Source: Drechslera avenae (lineage: Eukaryota > Ascomycota > Dothideomycetes > Pleosporales > Pleosporaceae). Taken from it: a stretch of 64,000 nt of DNA. The position numbers were made by a program, and so were the translations under genes. Shown here piece after piece: positions 41,665-52,256 of the stretch. The notes under the pieces are model-generated. The model saw only the letters and a list, made by a program, of their open reading frames with translations. It did no database searches and was not told where the DNA came from. The stretch covers positions 496,001-560,000 of the forward strand of contig JAXRVH010000014.1 in the NCBI GenBank assembly GCA_034640345.1. The letters are read 5' to 3'. Position 1 is the stretch's first letter, and every line of letters begins with the position of its first letter.

Positions 41665-44538
41665 ATGGCTGCTCCTGCATACACTGTATCTGGCCTTGGC
41701 CTCGACATGTCAGCTGCAGACGCCATGGAGCTGCAATCTGACGACGGCGGAATCGACTTCATCGACGGTGACATAGAGTTGGACCTTGAGCCTTCGCCCT
41801 CTCATCGCCAAGATGAGGACGTATCCCTCGACGACGCAGCTTCAGCGACTGGCGAGATGCAAGATGAGCATGCCGAGCACGACGACTTCATGGTCGATCA
41901 AGAAGATGTAATTGAAGAAGATGATGCAGACCAAGGTGATGCCGGTGGCGCAGACATCGAGCTGCCTGCTTTCGCTGAAGCCACAACTGTGAATATAGCC
42001 CAACCAACTACTACCATGGACGACGATGATGACGACGAGTTACTCGACTACACCGAGGACGAAGAATACCACAATCCTGCGAACCGTTCACCATGGTTGA
42101 AGACACATGAATGGGTGCAGATTCAAGACACACAAGTCAGTGACTCTGTCGAACAACAGAACGAGACTACTGCTGAGTGGCAACAACAAGAAGGCTGGAC
42201 ACAGACACAGACCCAAGATGAGCAGACTAGGGACGTGACCGGACAGCAGGACCAGAATGAACAGCAAGATGAGACGCCCGTGTCGCAAGAACATGAGTGG
42301 ACTCAAGCTCAGCATGATCAGACTCAGGATGCGACTGAACAGCAAGAGCAAGTGTCCGCTGATTGGCAACAAGATTGGACACAATCTCACGATGAACAGA
42401 CTGAGGAAGTGGCTGGACAACAAGAGGAGGTATCGTCCGAGTGGCAACAACAAGACTGGGCGCAAGCTCAAAATGATGAGCAAACTGAGAACCCAAATGA
42501 ACAGCAAGACGAGATACCCGCTGACCTGCAGGCCTTGATGTCTCAGTACTCAAACAACAAGTCGCAGAGCCCACGCCGGTACAGCCAGAACTCGGAAGAT
42601 CAAGATTCAAAAGAACAGGAAATTGGTCAGCATGAACGTGAGCATGAACATTTGTCTCAGTCGCTGAACCAAAATGAGGAAGATAACCACAGCGATGATG
42701 GTCATGGCGGTGTCCCGTTGCAAGGTCAGGAAGAATCTGCAGATGGAGAGGCCGCTCACGAAGAACCAGCACACCAGGTCTATGGTCGTGATGACTCTGT
42801 TGAAGATGACCGACCTAATAGCCCCGAATCGTTTGAAATACCGTCGGTCACTGTCAACTTCCAAGGCAACGAGCTATGGCTCTTCAAGCAACATGATTTC
42901 GACAACAGTGGAGATTGGCTCATCGAAGATGTTTCGCTTGCCAAGGCAAGCATGTCCGATCTTATCCGCGCATGTCGTTCCTCACTTGGCGACGATGTGT
43001 CAAATGAGATGGAGATTGGATTCCGATTCGACCACTTGTTGAACATGGAGCTTTACGAGGACAACACGGCGTGCGTCGCAGTGTCACTTGAGCGCCTTGC
43101 CAACTACTACCACCAGCTATATGCAAATGACGGCAACAATGAGCCAGAATCCTTCTACGTCACGCTCATGTTCCGACCCCGTTTTGCGACTTTGCTCTCA
43201 GACATTGCAAAATTCGCAGATCAGGGCCTTGGCTATTCTGCTTTCGAAGCTGCGGTAGCTGCAGGCGAGACACATTTTGGTATTGGGACCGCGGGTGCCT
43301 CGAGTGACGAGCTTACCGAGTGGGACAAAGAAGATGATGAGAGGGGTGATGGTGAAGAGCAAGAGCGTGCGCAGGGTGACATCCAACCAAATGCACATCA
43401 TGGTGAGCGTGACCAGGGCGAAGGAGACGACACGCAAGATGCTTATGAGGAAGATGGTGTCGAGGTTTACGAGACAGACAAGGCTCCGGCTAACCTTGCG
43501 GCTCACGACGAGCATGGGTCGAGCCATGATGAAGACCACGAGCCGGAGGTTACTATTGCTGCTGATGTGTCTACGAACCTGAGCAAAACAGTAGTACAAC
43601 CTGAGCGAGAGAGGTCACGATCGGCTGCACCGACTGAAGCCGAGTTGGAAGCCCGTCGTTTGCAGGAGCAAGATGACCTCATTGACTACAGCGATGAAGA
43701 GGATGAGGAGCCTGCACCCGTCAAAGGAGTGGAACAGGCGTCCGCTACTGAGCCGTCGCCATCGTCGACAACTGTCCAAGGTGATGAAGCTGTCAACGCA
43801 CAGGTACAAGAACCCGTCGCAGACTCACCCCGACTCAATCAGCAGACTAGTCAAGAGCAAGACAAGACCAACCTTGATACTGTAGAGGTGCATGCCGAGA
43901 CCGAACATGGTGAGCCAGAAGGCGATGATGGCGACGAGCCCTCGTATGAAGACTTTGTACAGGCTTTCGAAGCAGAAGACACTTACCCGGATTTCCAAAT
44001 CGATGAGGCCGGTGATGATGCCACAGACGTACAGTATGACGGCGATGCTAACCAAGACTACGCCGACTACGACCAGTATCAGGACCCGGACCAAGAGCCT
44101 GAGCCAGGCTTGATGAAAGGAGATGGACCTGCACTTGATTTCGACTATTCCGGTAATACTACAGTAGAGAATAATGAGTTCACCAACACGGACGACTTTC
44201 TAGATCTGGACAATGACGCCGAATGGGCGGCCTACGAAGAGCCGGCCCAAGGTCATGCAGAGACTACGACTATCGGACAGGACGACGCTGGTACCGTAGA
44301 CAAAGAGGACGGTGTGGCTGGCAAGACTGGGAGCGCATCGGCTGCAGACCCCCAAACGGCCTCGTCGGATGATGCCAATGAAGTATCCCCCCAGGGACAA
44401 AAACGGTCTATTGACGAGGCTGGGCATGGAGCAGATGCTGCAACCAACGCTACTGGTATGCTCACTTACTTTGTATGTCGCAAGCGGAAGACAGGTGCTG
44501 ATTTGTTTGTTGCAGACGCCAAACGCCCTCGGGTGTAA
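41665..44538 (+). CDS. Large acidic protein with Gln/Trp repeats and a conserved central domain, function unknown
   Basis: The frame starts at ATG 41665. A 60-nt intron (GTATGC...TTGCAG, 44456-44515) is likely, giving 937 aa. The intron has a length divisible by three and no in-frame stop, so its retention would give 957 aa. The N-terminal 170 residues are acidic, with DDDDDDELLDYTEDEEY. Residues about 170-290 hold four imperfect repeats of roughly 25-35 residues built on DWTQxxDEQT and EWQQQ. A folded-looking domain at about 395-530 includes VTVNFQGNELWLFKQHDFD, SGDWLIEDVSLAKASMSDLI and FYVTLMFRPRFATLLSDIAK. A second acidic motif, DDLIDYSDEEDEE, echoes the first. The C-terminus DAKRPRV, preceded by GQKRSIDEAG, resembles a nuclear localisation signal. 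I recall similar unnamed proteins in related fungi but no function. Confidence 0.85.
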   Translation: MAAPAYTVSGLGLDMSAADAMELQSDDGGIDFIDGDIELDLEPSPSHRQDEDVSLDDAASATGEMQDEHAEHDDFMVDQEDVIEEDDADQGDAGGADIELPAFAEATTVNIAQPTTTMDDDDDDELLDYTEDEEYHNPANRSPWLKTHEWVQIQDTQVSDSVEQQNETTAEWQQQEGWTQTQTQDEQTRDVTGQQDQNEQQDETPVSQEHEWTQAQHDQTQDATEQQEQVSADWQQDWTQSHDEQTEEVAGQQEEVSSEWQQQDWAQAQNDEQTENPNEQQDEIPADLQALMSQYSNNKSQSPRRYSQNSEDQDSKEQEIGQHEREHEHLSQSLNQNEEDNHSDDGHGGVPLQGQEESADGEAAHEEPAHQVYGRDDSVEDDRPNSPESFEIPSVTVNFQGNELWLFKQHDFDNSGDWLIEDVSLAKASMSDLIRACRSSLGDDVSNEMEIGFRFDHLLNMELYEDNTACVAVSLERLANYYHQLYANDGNNEPESFYVTLMFRPRFATLLSDIAKFADQGLGYSAFEAAVAAGETHFGIGTAGASSDELTEWDKEDDERGDGEEQERAQGDIQPNAHHGERDQGEGDDTQDAYEEDGVEVYETDKAPANLAAHDEHGSSHDEDHEPEVTIAADVSTNLSKTVVQPERERSRSAAPTEAELEARRLQEQDDLIDYSDEEDEEPAPVKGVEQASATEPSPSSTTVQGDEAVNAQVQEPVADSPRLNQQTSQEQDKTNLDTVEVHAETEHGEPEGDDGDEPSYEDFVQAFEAEDTYPDFQIDEAGDDATDVQYDGDANQDYADYDQYQDPDQEPEPGLMKGDGPALDFDYSGNTTVENNEFTNTDDFLDLDNDAEWAAYEEPAQGHAETTTIGQDDAGTVDKEDGVAGKTGSASAADPQTASSDDANEVSPQGQKRSIDEAGHGADAATNATGMLTYFVCRKRKTGADLFVADAKRPRV
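42175..42530 (+). repeat. Imperfect tandem coding repeat (Trp/Gln/Glu-rich)
   Basis: Four degenerate copies of a 75-115-bp unit with recurring GAxTGGCAACAA and GATGAGCAGACT words lie inside the acidic protein gene. Copy number may vary between strains. Confidence 0.6.
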
Positions 44539-46073
44539 AGACCCGCCGTCCTCTGAGTCTATGGATGCTTCAAGTCTACTGACTTTTACCTTTTCTTACG
44601 CCCCTTCCCTGGACCCCACGCCCACTTGAGGTAATTTACATGTATACTAACAGCAGATTTGACCATTATGCACCGTGCGTTGCCAGACGAAGACTCTTGT
44701 GAAGGACCATGGCCACCACAGGTAAGAGAAAGCGCGACAGTGCGCGGTTTTTTTGTGTGCTATGCCCTACCATGGGCTTGCTTTTCAGGCGTTGCTTTCT
44801 GGACGTACGGAGGAATTTGCGGGTTCAAAGGGCACTTGCTTGAATGGGGAAGGAGTATGGTATGGGGAAAGGGTGGGGTTTGGAGGGCGTTTTGGGCCAT
44901 ATACCCCATGCTTCGAGATCTTCTCAGGATACCTTTTTGAACGGACTCGAGGAACTATCAGGATTCAATTGAAAAGCTTGCGATTTGCAGATGGTTTAGG
45001 GAGTGGATGTGGTGATGATTTGACATTGGTGATTGTGGGTCGGCTTAACCGTTCTGCAGCAACTGCCGCGCAGGAGCCGGCTGCAATCACGTGCTGTGGG
45101 GGAGATGATGACGACGCCAGCTATTTTAGGGTTACGAGTCGATAAACATGCCCTTGTTGGAGTACATAGTGCGGCTCGTGTAAAATCCGAGGCCTTCCAA
45201 GAATAGGGTGGCAAGAAGCCATGTGACGAGGCAGTAGCTAGGTCGACCGAGTTCAAGGTTTGGATTGTCGTTCAGGTTTGCCAGATGGCTTGAATTGTAA
45301 ATTGTCGGCCTGTGTTGCAGGTGTCGCAGGTTGGTCAACAGGCCACAAAGCTTGGCGTTTCTGAGGCCTCGATCGAGACCACGGCCAAAGGCACACAGCA
45401 CAGGCTAAAAAATGAAGGCCTCGTGTTTGACGCCAGCCCGCAGTCAGCCGTGAAACCGGATGGCCCGAGTGATGCGGACCGCCACACAGCCACCTTGTTG
45501 GGAGGAGTTATCGATAGATGGATTCCAACAGCGCTTCTCCCTGCGTGCGCGTCACTTGATAGCAGTCTCACATTCCCTCCTTATTTTCATTTGAGTTTAC
45601 AATTTCTTCGTTTCGAATTTCAGGCCCGCTCGTAGCATCCCGTCGTTCCACATTCGCTCGCTCGACAGACTCGTGAGGACGCTGAGCAGACACAGGAAGC
45701 GTTTGGTGAAACGCGAATCGCTTCTTGCGCAAGCATCCCCGACCTGTATCGTCGCCTATCACTGCTGTACTCTAGCAAAGACTAGTCGTTCGTCACGTCC
45801 TGTGTCGCATCTCGCATCGCATCTCCATCTCCATCTCATCTTGGCCATCGCGCCTACGCCCGCCATCGCTCCTTCCCGCTTTCTGCTTCCTAGACTGGTT
45901 CGTTTCCTTGCTTTAACGCGCACGCTATCGATAGCCCGCCTACCACCACCACCACCACACAGCTCTCTCGACCATCACCCGCCCACATTCACACCCACAC
46001 TCGCCCGCGACGCGCGACCCCCGACAGTACCTGGCAGTCACCTACACATATACACACACACACGGGCGGCATC
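44539..46073. other. Intergenic region of 1.5 kb upstream of the NIPA-type gene
   Basis: Short frames on both strands lack recognisable content. The last 500 bp are C/T-rich on the plus strand with CACAC words, fitting a long leader. Confidence 0.45.
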
Positions 46074-47578
46074 ATGGTGGAAGACAAGTACGCATACCGT
46101 ATACGGCACGGCTGCACACGAGCGTCGGGAAACTGACGAGAATGACAGATACGTAGGCCTCATGCTGGCCGTGAGCTCGTCACTCGCAATCGGCGCGAGT
46201 TTTGTCATCACCAAGAAGGGGCTCAACGCCTCCATCGAGAAGCACGGCTTTGATGGCGACGGCTTCGGATATCTGCAGAACCCGGTATGGTGGGCTGGTA
46301 TAACCACAAGTGAGCGCGCGCATGGTAGAGAACGTCAGAGTGTGGTCGCTAATACGGTACAGTGGTACTCGGCGAGATATTCAACTTCGCTGCCTATGCA
46401 TTCGCCCCAGCCATTCTCGTGACCCCGCTCGGAGCGCTCTCAGTACTTATCGGCGCCGTACTGGGCTCCTACTTTCTCGACGAGCAGCTCGGCTTGCTAG
46501 GCAAAATTGGCTGCGCCATATGCCTGATTGGCTCTGTCATCATCGTCCTCCATGCCCCGCCAGATAAAGAGGTCGAGTCGGTCGAGGAGATTTTGAATCT
46601 TGCCCTCCAGCCTGGTATGTCTGACTCGCCTTCCCCCTCTCCAGGTCGGGAAGCACAGCTAACACTTTATGGCTTCAGGCTTCCTCTTCTACTGTGCCTT
46701 CGTCGTCGTCTTTTGCATCGTCATGATATACAAAATTGCGCCCAAGTACGGTCGCAAGAACCCCCTCATTTACCTTTCCATCTGCTCCACATCTGGCTCC
46801 GTCTCAATCATGTTCATCAAGGCCTTTGGTATCGCGCTCAAGATGACGTTTGCGGGCAACAACCAGTTTACACACCCTTCGACCTACGTATTCGTCATCC
46901 TAGTTGTTGGCTGCATCCTCACGCAGATGAACTACTTCAACAAGGCCCTAAGCCAGTTCTCCACCAACATGTACGATTTGACACAACCCGCTGCCTTGTA
47001 TTCCATGCTGACTCGTCCGATCTAGTGTTAACCCTCTTTACTATGTAACTTTCACGACATGCACGCTCGTTGCATCATGCCTCCTCTTCCAAGGCTTCAA
47101 CACCACCTCCGCCGTAAACACTATCTCGCTTCTCTGCGGTTTCCTCATCATCTTCTCTGGTGTATACCTCCTTAACCTCTCTCGAGAGGACCCCAACGGC
47201 AACAAACAACTCGGTTCGCGCTTCACCGACGGCCCCCCATCAGATGCCATCTCCGGCTTCCCCACCAGACGCAGCATGCAAGCGCGACGCAGCGAAGATT
47301 TGTTTGAGCGCCAATCTGCAGGCATTGTCCGTGATAGCAGGAGGTCCAGCTACATGGATGCCGGCGATAGAGGAGCGCTGATGCACGACTACGATACCGA
47401 AAATCAGTTCGAGCTTGGTGACTTGGCCGACAGCGATGATGACCTAGAAAGCGGTCAAAACACAAAGCGAACAAGCTTCGATGAAGAGACAAGGATAATC
47501 GGGAGATTAAGTGGAACAGGTAGAGGGCGAGTGCAGAAAGAGTCTGTACAACCGAAACGGAACTCAGTCCTTCGGTAG
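46074..47578 (+). CDS. NIPA-family magnesium transporter
   Basis: NIPA proteins are multi-pass membrane Mg2+ transporters of the DMT superfamily. Five exons (46074-46087, 46149-46309, 46363-46614, 46679-46970, 47026-47578) with introns of 61, 53, 64 and 55 nt, all GT...AG, give 423 aa. After MVEDK the first helix is YVGLMLAVSSSLAIGASFVI, followed by TKKGL, the NPVWWAGI loop, MVLGEIFNFAAYAFAPAILV, TPLGALSVLIGAVLGSYFL, LLGKIGCAICLIGSVIIVLH, and later FLFYCAFVVVFCIVMIYKIA, IMFIKAFGIALK, NYFNKALSQFSTNIVNPLYY and LCGFLIIFSGVYLLNL. About nine helices result. The last 120 residues are a hydrophilic, acidic Ser/Arg-rich cytoplasmic tail (DLADSDDDLESGQN). Ion specificity is inferred from the family; plasma or endosomal membrane is likely. 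Confidence 0.93.
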
Positions 47579-48068
47579 AAAAGACGACTCATAAACTTGA
47601 GGCGTCTTCGGGAACAGGTGTCCCGTAACATCACCTGAGACATGGCTGATTTCCGGGGTTATATTGGATCGCATCGCGGAGTTTGAGGCGCTTATTGAGG
47701 CATGGGCCCAAGGAATGGGAGAAGGCGCTTGTGTTAAAGTGCCGGTCACTGTACTTGTACGATGAGAGCATGATGTTTATACCCAGAAGCATGGATGACC
47801 TGATAGGGTATTATTTCTTTTGTAACGAATTAGCAAACATTAATTTCATCAATCCAATCTTGACGTGGAATGGTGTATCCACCACGTCCAAAGCTATCAT
47901 TTTTAAGCGTGTGCGAGTTGCAGTGTGTGTGTAATGGGCAACGTGACAACGCGAGTGCGCTAAACCAAACCTTGGGCTAGGACGCGCATGTGCAAACAAA
48001 CCACCACCTTGAACACGCACACACCCAAAATCTTGAACGAAGGCCGTCAAGGCCACACTTTTGCAATC
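47579..48068. other. Intergenic region between the NIPA-type gene and APC4
   Basis: About 490 bp between two genes on the same strand. An in-frame ATG at 47988 could extend APC4 by 27 residues, but that stretch shows no family resemblance. Confidence 0.45.
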
Positions 48069-50881
48069 ATGGCGACTGCCAGCTCCTCCAGAGAGCGACA
48101 GCTCTTGCAACAGGCGGAGAAGATCCTGCTGCACCCAATCCATCCGCACCTCATTTCTTACTGCCCTACCATGGATCTGATTGCAGTGGTCACAGATGAA
48201 GAGAACCTGGACGTCTACAGGATCAATGGGCAAAGAGCTTTTGGGTTGAAAAGAAAGAGCGATGATCCAACTGTTGTCGCGCTGCAGTGGGAGTTTAATG
48301 GCAAAAGCATCGCTGTTAGTTGGAGTGATGGCAGCACCGACTTGGTCAGTGCCGAGACGGGCAAGATTACGCACAAAGACGTTACATTGCCAGAGATTGG
48401 AGATGAGGCGCCAACACAGGTCAAGTGCATGGGTTGGGGTCTGAACTTTATCAATGTTGAAGCTGTGAAGAGGCGGACAGGCTTGAAACCAAACAAGGCG
48501 GATGGCACCACGCTTGCGAAGACGGACATTTTCGGTCATCTCATGACAGAAGACTGGGATACTTTCAAGGATGATACAACGCTCGAGGACTTTTTGCAGC
48601 GACAGCCTGACTTCCAGACGTTGGATATCGCACCGGATCTGCCTGATCAGCTCGCTATGATGGATATGGAAGCGCTGCTACCAAAACTTCCTGCGATCAC
48701 ACTTCCACCAGCGTTACCCTTCATGCGAGTTTCTCAGGCAGACTCTGGGGCGTTTAGTTCGCAAGCAGAAGTTGATTCACTCTTGCACTCGCACCACCTC
48801 AAGGATCACAATTCGGTCGACATGTTTATCCGACTGTCAGATCGCGGAACCGTGCATCCCTCCATTTACGATTCCCTAGAGACGGTTAGTGTCCAGTTAC
48901 CAAAATCCTGGAACGTCTTAAGCACACCACTGCTACACACAAGTCACCCTTATAGTTGTACCCATGGCCTCTTGATGGAAACTAGGCTCAGCTCTTCGCC
49001 CACCAAGAAGAGCGTAGCTTATGTGCCATTGACTCTGAACTTTATACCTTCAGCAGGCATCTACCTCCATCTTATCGCTGCAAAGACGTCACAATTGCAA
49101 AACCTGCTCTTGTACATTACTCAAACCCTCCAACGCATCCGTGCCTTTTTTAAGCACGCCCAAGACCTGCCCAGAAAATTCATGATGAACATTGAGGAAA
49201 CGCTCGAAGAGAAGGGACTAGGCGACCTCGTCACCAATCTCTTCCACGTAGCATGTACAGGGCATTGTAACCCAGTCGTAAAAGAATGGTTGGTCGACGA
49301 ACTAGCGGAAGGAGGCCACAAACGCTGGGACAATACCGTCACGACATCCTTCACGACACTCCTCGCACTCCTGCACGAAAACCTCATCCCGGCACTAGAC
49401 CGCTGTTCCATTGTGATATCGCGCCTCCGTGGGCTAGCGCAATTCCATGACCGCGACTGGATCTTTTCGGGTCCAATCTCAGACTTTACGGCGCTGCTGC
49501 AGACGCTGAAGAAGATGCGACTCCTAGCTCACACCGCCATGCTGTATGCTAGCGAAGAGAGGCGTCAATTCTGGAGCTTCAGTAAATGGCTCCGATTCAC
49601 AATCGACTTTGAAGCCACGGAGCCGGACTCACAGTCGCGCATCGAAATGGAGCAGAGAGATGCAGGAGTCGATATATCTCAGGTCCTGGCTTACATTCAG
49701 TATGGCCTCACAAAGTCGGATGTGGCGCCTTTGTTGCGACCTGAAGCGCAGCTTGATGCTAAGACCAAGGCGAGGGATGAGGCGAGCTACGAGGATACCA
49801 AAAAAGCGATAGAGTTGTTAAAGGAGGGCGCGAGTTTTAGGGAAGAGGCCCTATGCCTGGAACATGTGGCAGGGCATTTGAGCAGCGGGGTGACGGGCCT
49901 GCTGAAGCAGGTCAGTAAGTGGCAGGAAGCTAACATTCAGATGGACTCTGGCATCGTGCTGGAAGAGAGTGAACAAGAGGACTACAGAATCTTAGATATG
50001 AGGATGGTGTTTGCTGTACGTCCCTCTTTTTCCTTCACCCAATCCACACACTCCAGTCGTTATATGAACTTACTGACCACCACACTCCCTCCTCTTAGCC
50101 TTCATCTGCACCCGAAAAAGACGTCCCAGAAGACGTCATAACGACATATATACTCCTATCTCCTCCCTCCAAAGAATCAATCTTACACGTCCACCGCATC
50201 ACCCACGCACCAAATATAACGCACCTTCAAAAAGACACCTACTCATACGACATCACCACCCTCGATTTTTCCTCCTCCTCTAGTCCATCCACCGAAGAAG
50301 ACGTAAAGACAAAAATCTTAGACGCAAAATTTGCAGACGACACTACTTTGCTCGTCCTCCTCAAACAACAACAACAACAACAACCCAATCCCGAGTCCAC
50401 TATTGCGGCTACTAAACAGCAACAACCCCGTAACACCATAATATCCCTCCCCTACACACAAACCCATGCATCCCCCTCTCTTATCTTCCCCCTCCCCACG
50501 ACACAAACGCTCCCCTTGACCAAACATATGCTTCTTCCAAAGGGTCGCCCCGCACCTCCTTCATCCCGCCACACCGTCACCATCACATCTGCTCTCACTC
50601 AAAAACACACACGCCATGTTTTCGAGGGTCGGTTCACTCCCCTGCGGCTGGTGGTCAATGGACGCAAAGGGCGAAGAGTAATTGTTGTGTTGGGTAGTGA
50701 TAAGAAGCATTATCGTGTCTTGGATATGGATTTCAAGATGAAGAGGACAAAGGGTATGGGTAACGAGGGGGATGGGGATGCAGAAGGAAAAGGAAGTGAG
50801 AGCGAGAGTGATGAGGATGAGGACGACGATGAAGAACAAGCAGGGTGGGGCGATGGAGATGTGGAGATGAGTGGTGCTTGA
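48069..50881 (+). CDS. APC4: Anaphase-promoting complex subunit 4 (Apc4)
   Basis: Apc4 is a scaffold of the APC/C ubiquitin ligase that drives mitotic exit. Exon 1 is 48069-50015 and exon 2 50099-50881, with an 83-nt intron (GTACGT...TAG); 909 aa. The N-terminus shows the WD40-type opening of the family: HLISYCPTMDLIAVVTDEEN, DVYRINGQRAFGL, VVALQWEFNGKSIAVSWSDG. A long helical domain follows (LLYITQTLQRIRAFFKHAQD, LGDLVTNLFHVACTGHCNPV, VKEWLVDELAEGGHKRWDN, LDRCSIVISRLRGLAQFHDR), typical of Apc4_long. After the intron the C-terminal blade region resumes (VITTYILLSPPSKESILHVH, FTPLRLVVNGRKGRRVIVVL), ending in an acidic tail. A short poly-Gln is present. ATG 48069 is preferred over ATG 47988. 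Confidence 0.92.
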
Positions 50882-51269
50882 AGACGGGATCGCATCGAGG
50901 GGGTAATGTACGACAATCATCTTCTATCATGTCTCATGTATAAAGCATAGCCAGTCAGCCCCGCTAGCAGCATGTGCTAAAATACAGCAGATGACAAGTA
51001 CCTAGCCAGACGTTGTCGTGCACCATCACATCTAAAAAATACACATCATGACCATATCAGAAGTGAAGACAGATGCATTTTATCGGAATCACATTCCCTA
51101 AGAACCTATCATGCACGCAAGCCACAGTAGGAAAAAGCCTAGCTTGCCGAGAAGTTTCCATTTCGTTAGAACGCCCGGCCATCCGCATAGAGCGGTATGG
51201 AGAGAAAAACCGACCGCATCATCGTCGTTCCTGTCGTTGCCCAACGCCACCATATTACAAAGCACCACT
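50882..51269. other. Convergent 3' region between APC4 and the uL2 gene
   Basis: 388 bp between two stop codons on opposite strands. Nothing beyond 3' UTR sequence is seen. Confidence 0.5.
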
Positions 51270-52256
51270 CTAGTCCTTTGTCTTCTGGGTACCACGGAGC
51301 AGACCTGTCCTCCGCGCGGCAATGAGACCGGCCTTTTGACCCTGGGTGGCGTATCTGGAGATAGTTGAGGCTTTACCGATATGCTGGTGGTTACCACCTC
51401 CGTGGGGATGGTCGACGGGGTTCATAGCAACACCACGAGTCCTGGGCCAGCTGTTGCGCTTGGCAGCGAACTGTGATAGTTAGCGGCTACATTCATCTTC
51501 TGACAAGGATCATGCATACCTTATGCTTAGCACGCGACGCCTTCATGAGAGGCTTGTCTGTGCGGCCACCTCCAGCGACGATACCGACCATACCACGGCA
51601 TGAGCTGGGGAGAACCTTCTTGGCGCCAGATGGGAGCTTGACACGGGTCTTGCCCTCATCGGGGTTGTGGCCGATGACAGTAACGTAGTTACCAGAGGTA
51701 CGGCCGAGCGCACCACGGTCACCGTTCTTGTCTTCGACGTTGGTGAGGACGGTACCTTCGGGGACTGAGTGGAGAGGGAGGACGTTGCCGATGGTGAGCG
51801 CAGCGTTCTTTCCAGCGTAGATGAACTTTGGTATGTCAGTCTGTTGTCCCAACTGCTATCCCGGCCGTTCCCGACTAACCTGTCCAGTGTACATGCCCTC
51901 GTTGGCGATGAAAGTCTCAGTGTTATGCTTGTACTTGTACGGGTTGCGGAAAGTGACCCTGGCGAGAGGAGCGCCTATTCGCAATTTCGTCAGCTGAGGC
52001 TCTCCAAGTCAAATTTCCGAAATGGTACTCACCACGACCAGAATCGTGGACAATCTCCTTTACGACACCCCGGATGTATCCATTGCGCTCAGCCTGTGCC
52101 CATTAGCCTGTGTCCAAGGTGTCCAAGTTTGCGATGGCGGGCGGTGGAACGTACGTAGTCGAGCGTGCGGAACTGGGCCGGGTTCTTGTTCAGGCGGGTG
52201 TTGGCCGTGAAGATCGAGCCGCGACCCTTACGTTGGTTGCGAATTACCCTACCCAT
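51270..52256 (-). CDS. RPL2: Cytosolic 60S ribosomal protein uL2 (RPL8 / yeast L2)
   Basis: uL2 lies at the peptidyl-transferase centre and is needed for subunit joining. Five exons on the minus strand (52256-52155, 52093-52033, 51974-51880, 51825-51520, 51470-51270) give exactly 254 aa, the length of yeast L2. The introns are 61, 58, 54 and 49 nt. The sequence runs MGRVIRNQRKGRGSIFTANT, FRTLDY, ERNGYIRGVVKEIVHDSGRG, FRNPYKYKHNTETFIANEGM, then FIYAGKNAALTIGNVLPL, and the signature NPVDHPHGGGNHQHIGKAST with the conserved histidines. The third intron uses an AAG acceptor. A CAG 15 nt upstream would insert five residues (TDIPK) and leave a 39-nt intron, so the AAG is preferred. Multiple introns near the start are usual for ribosomal-protein genes. 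Confidence 0.96.
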
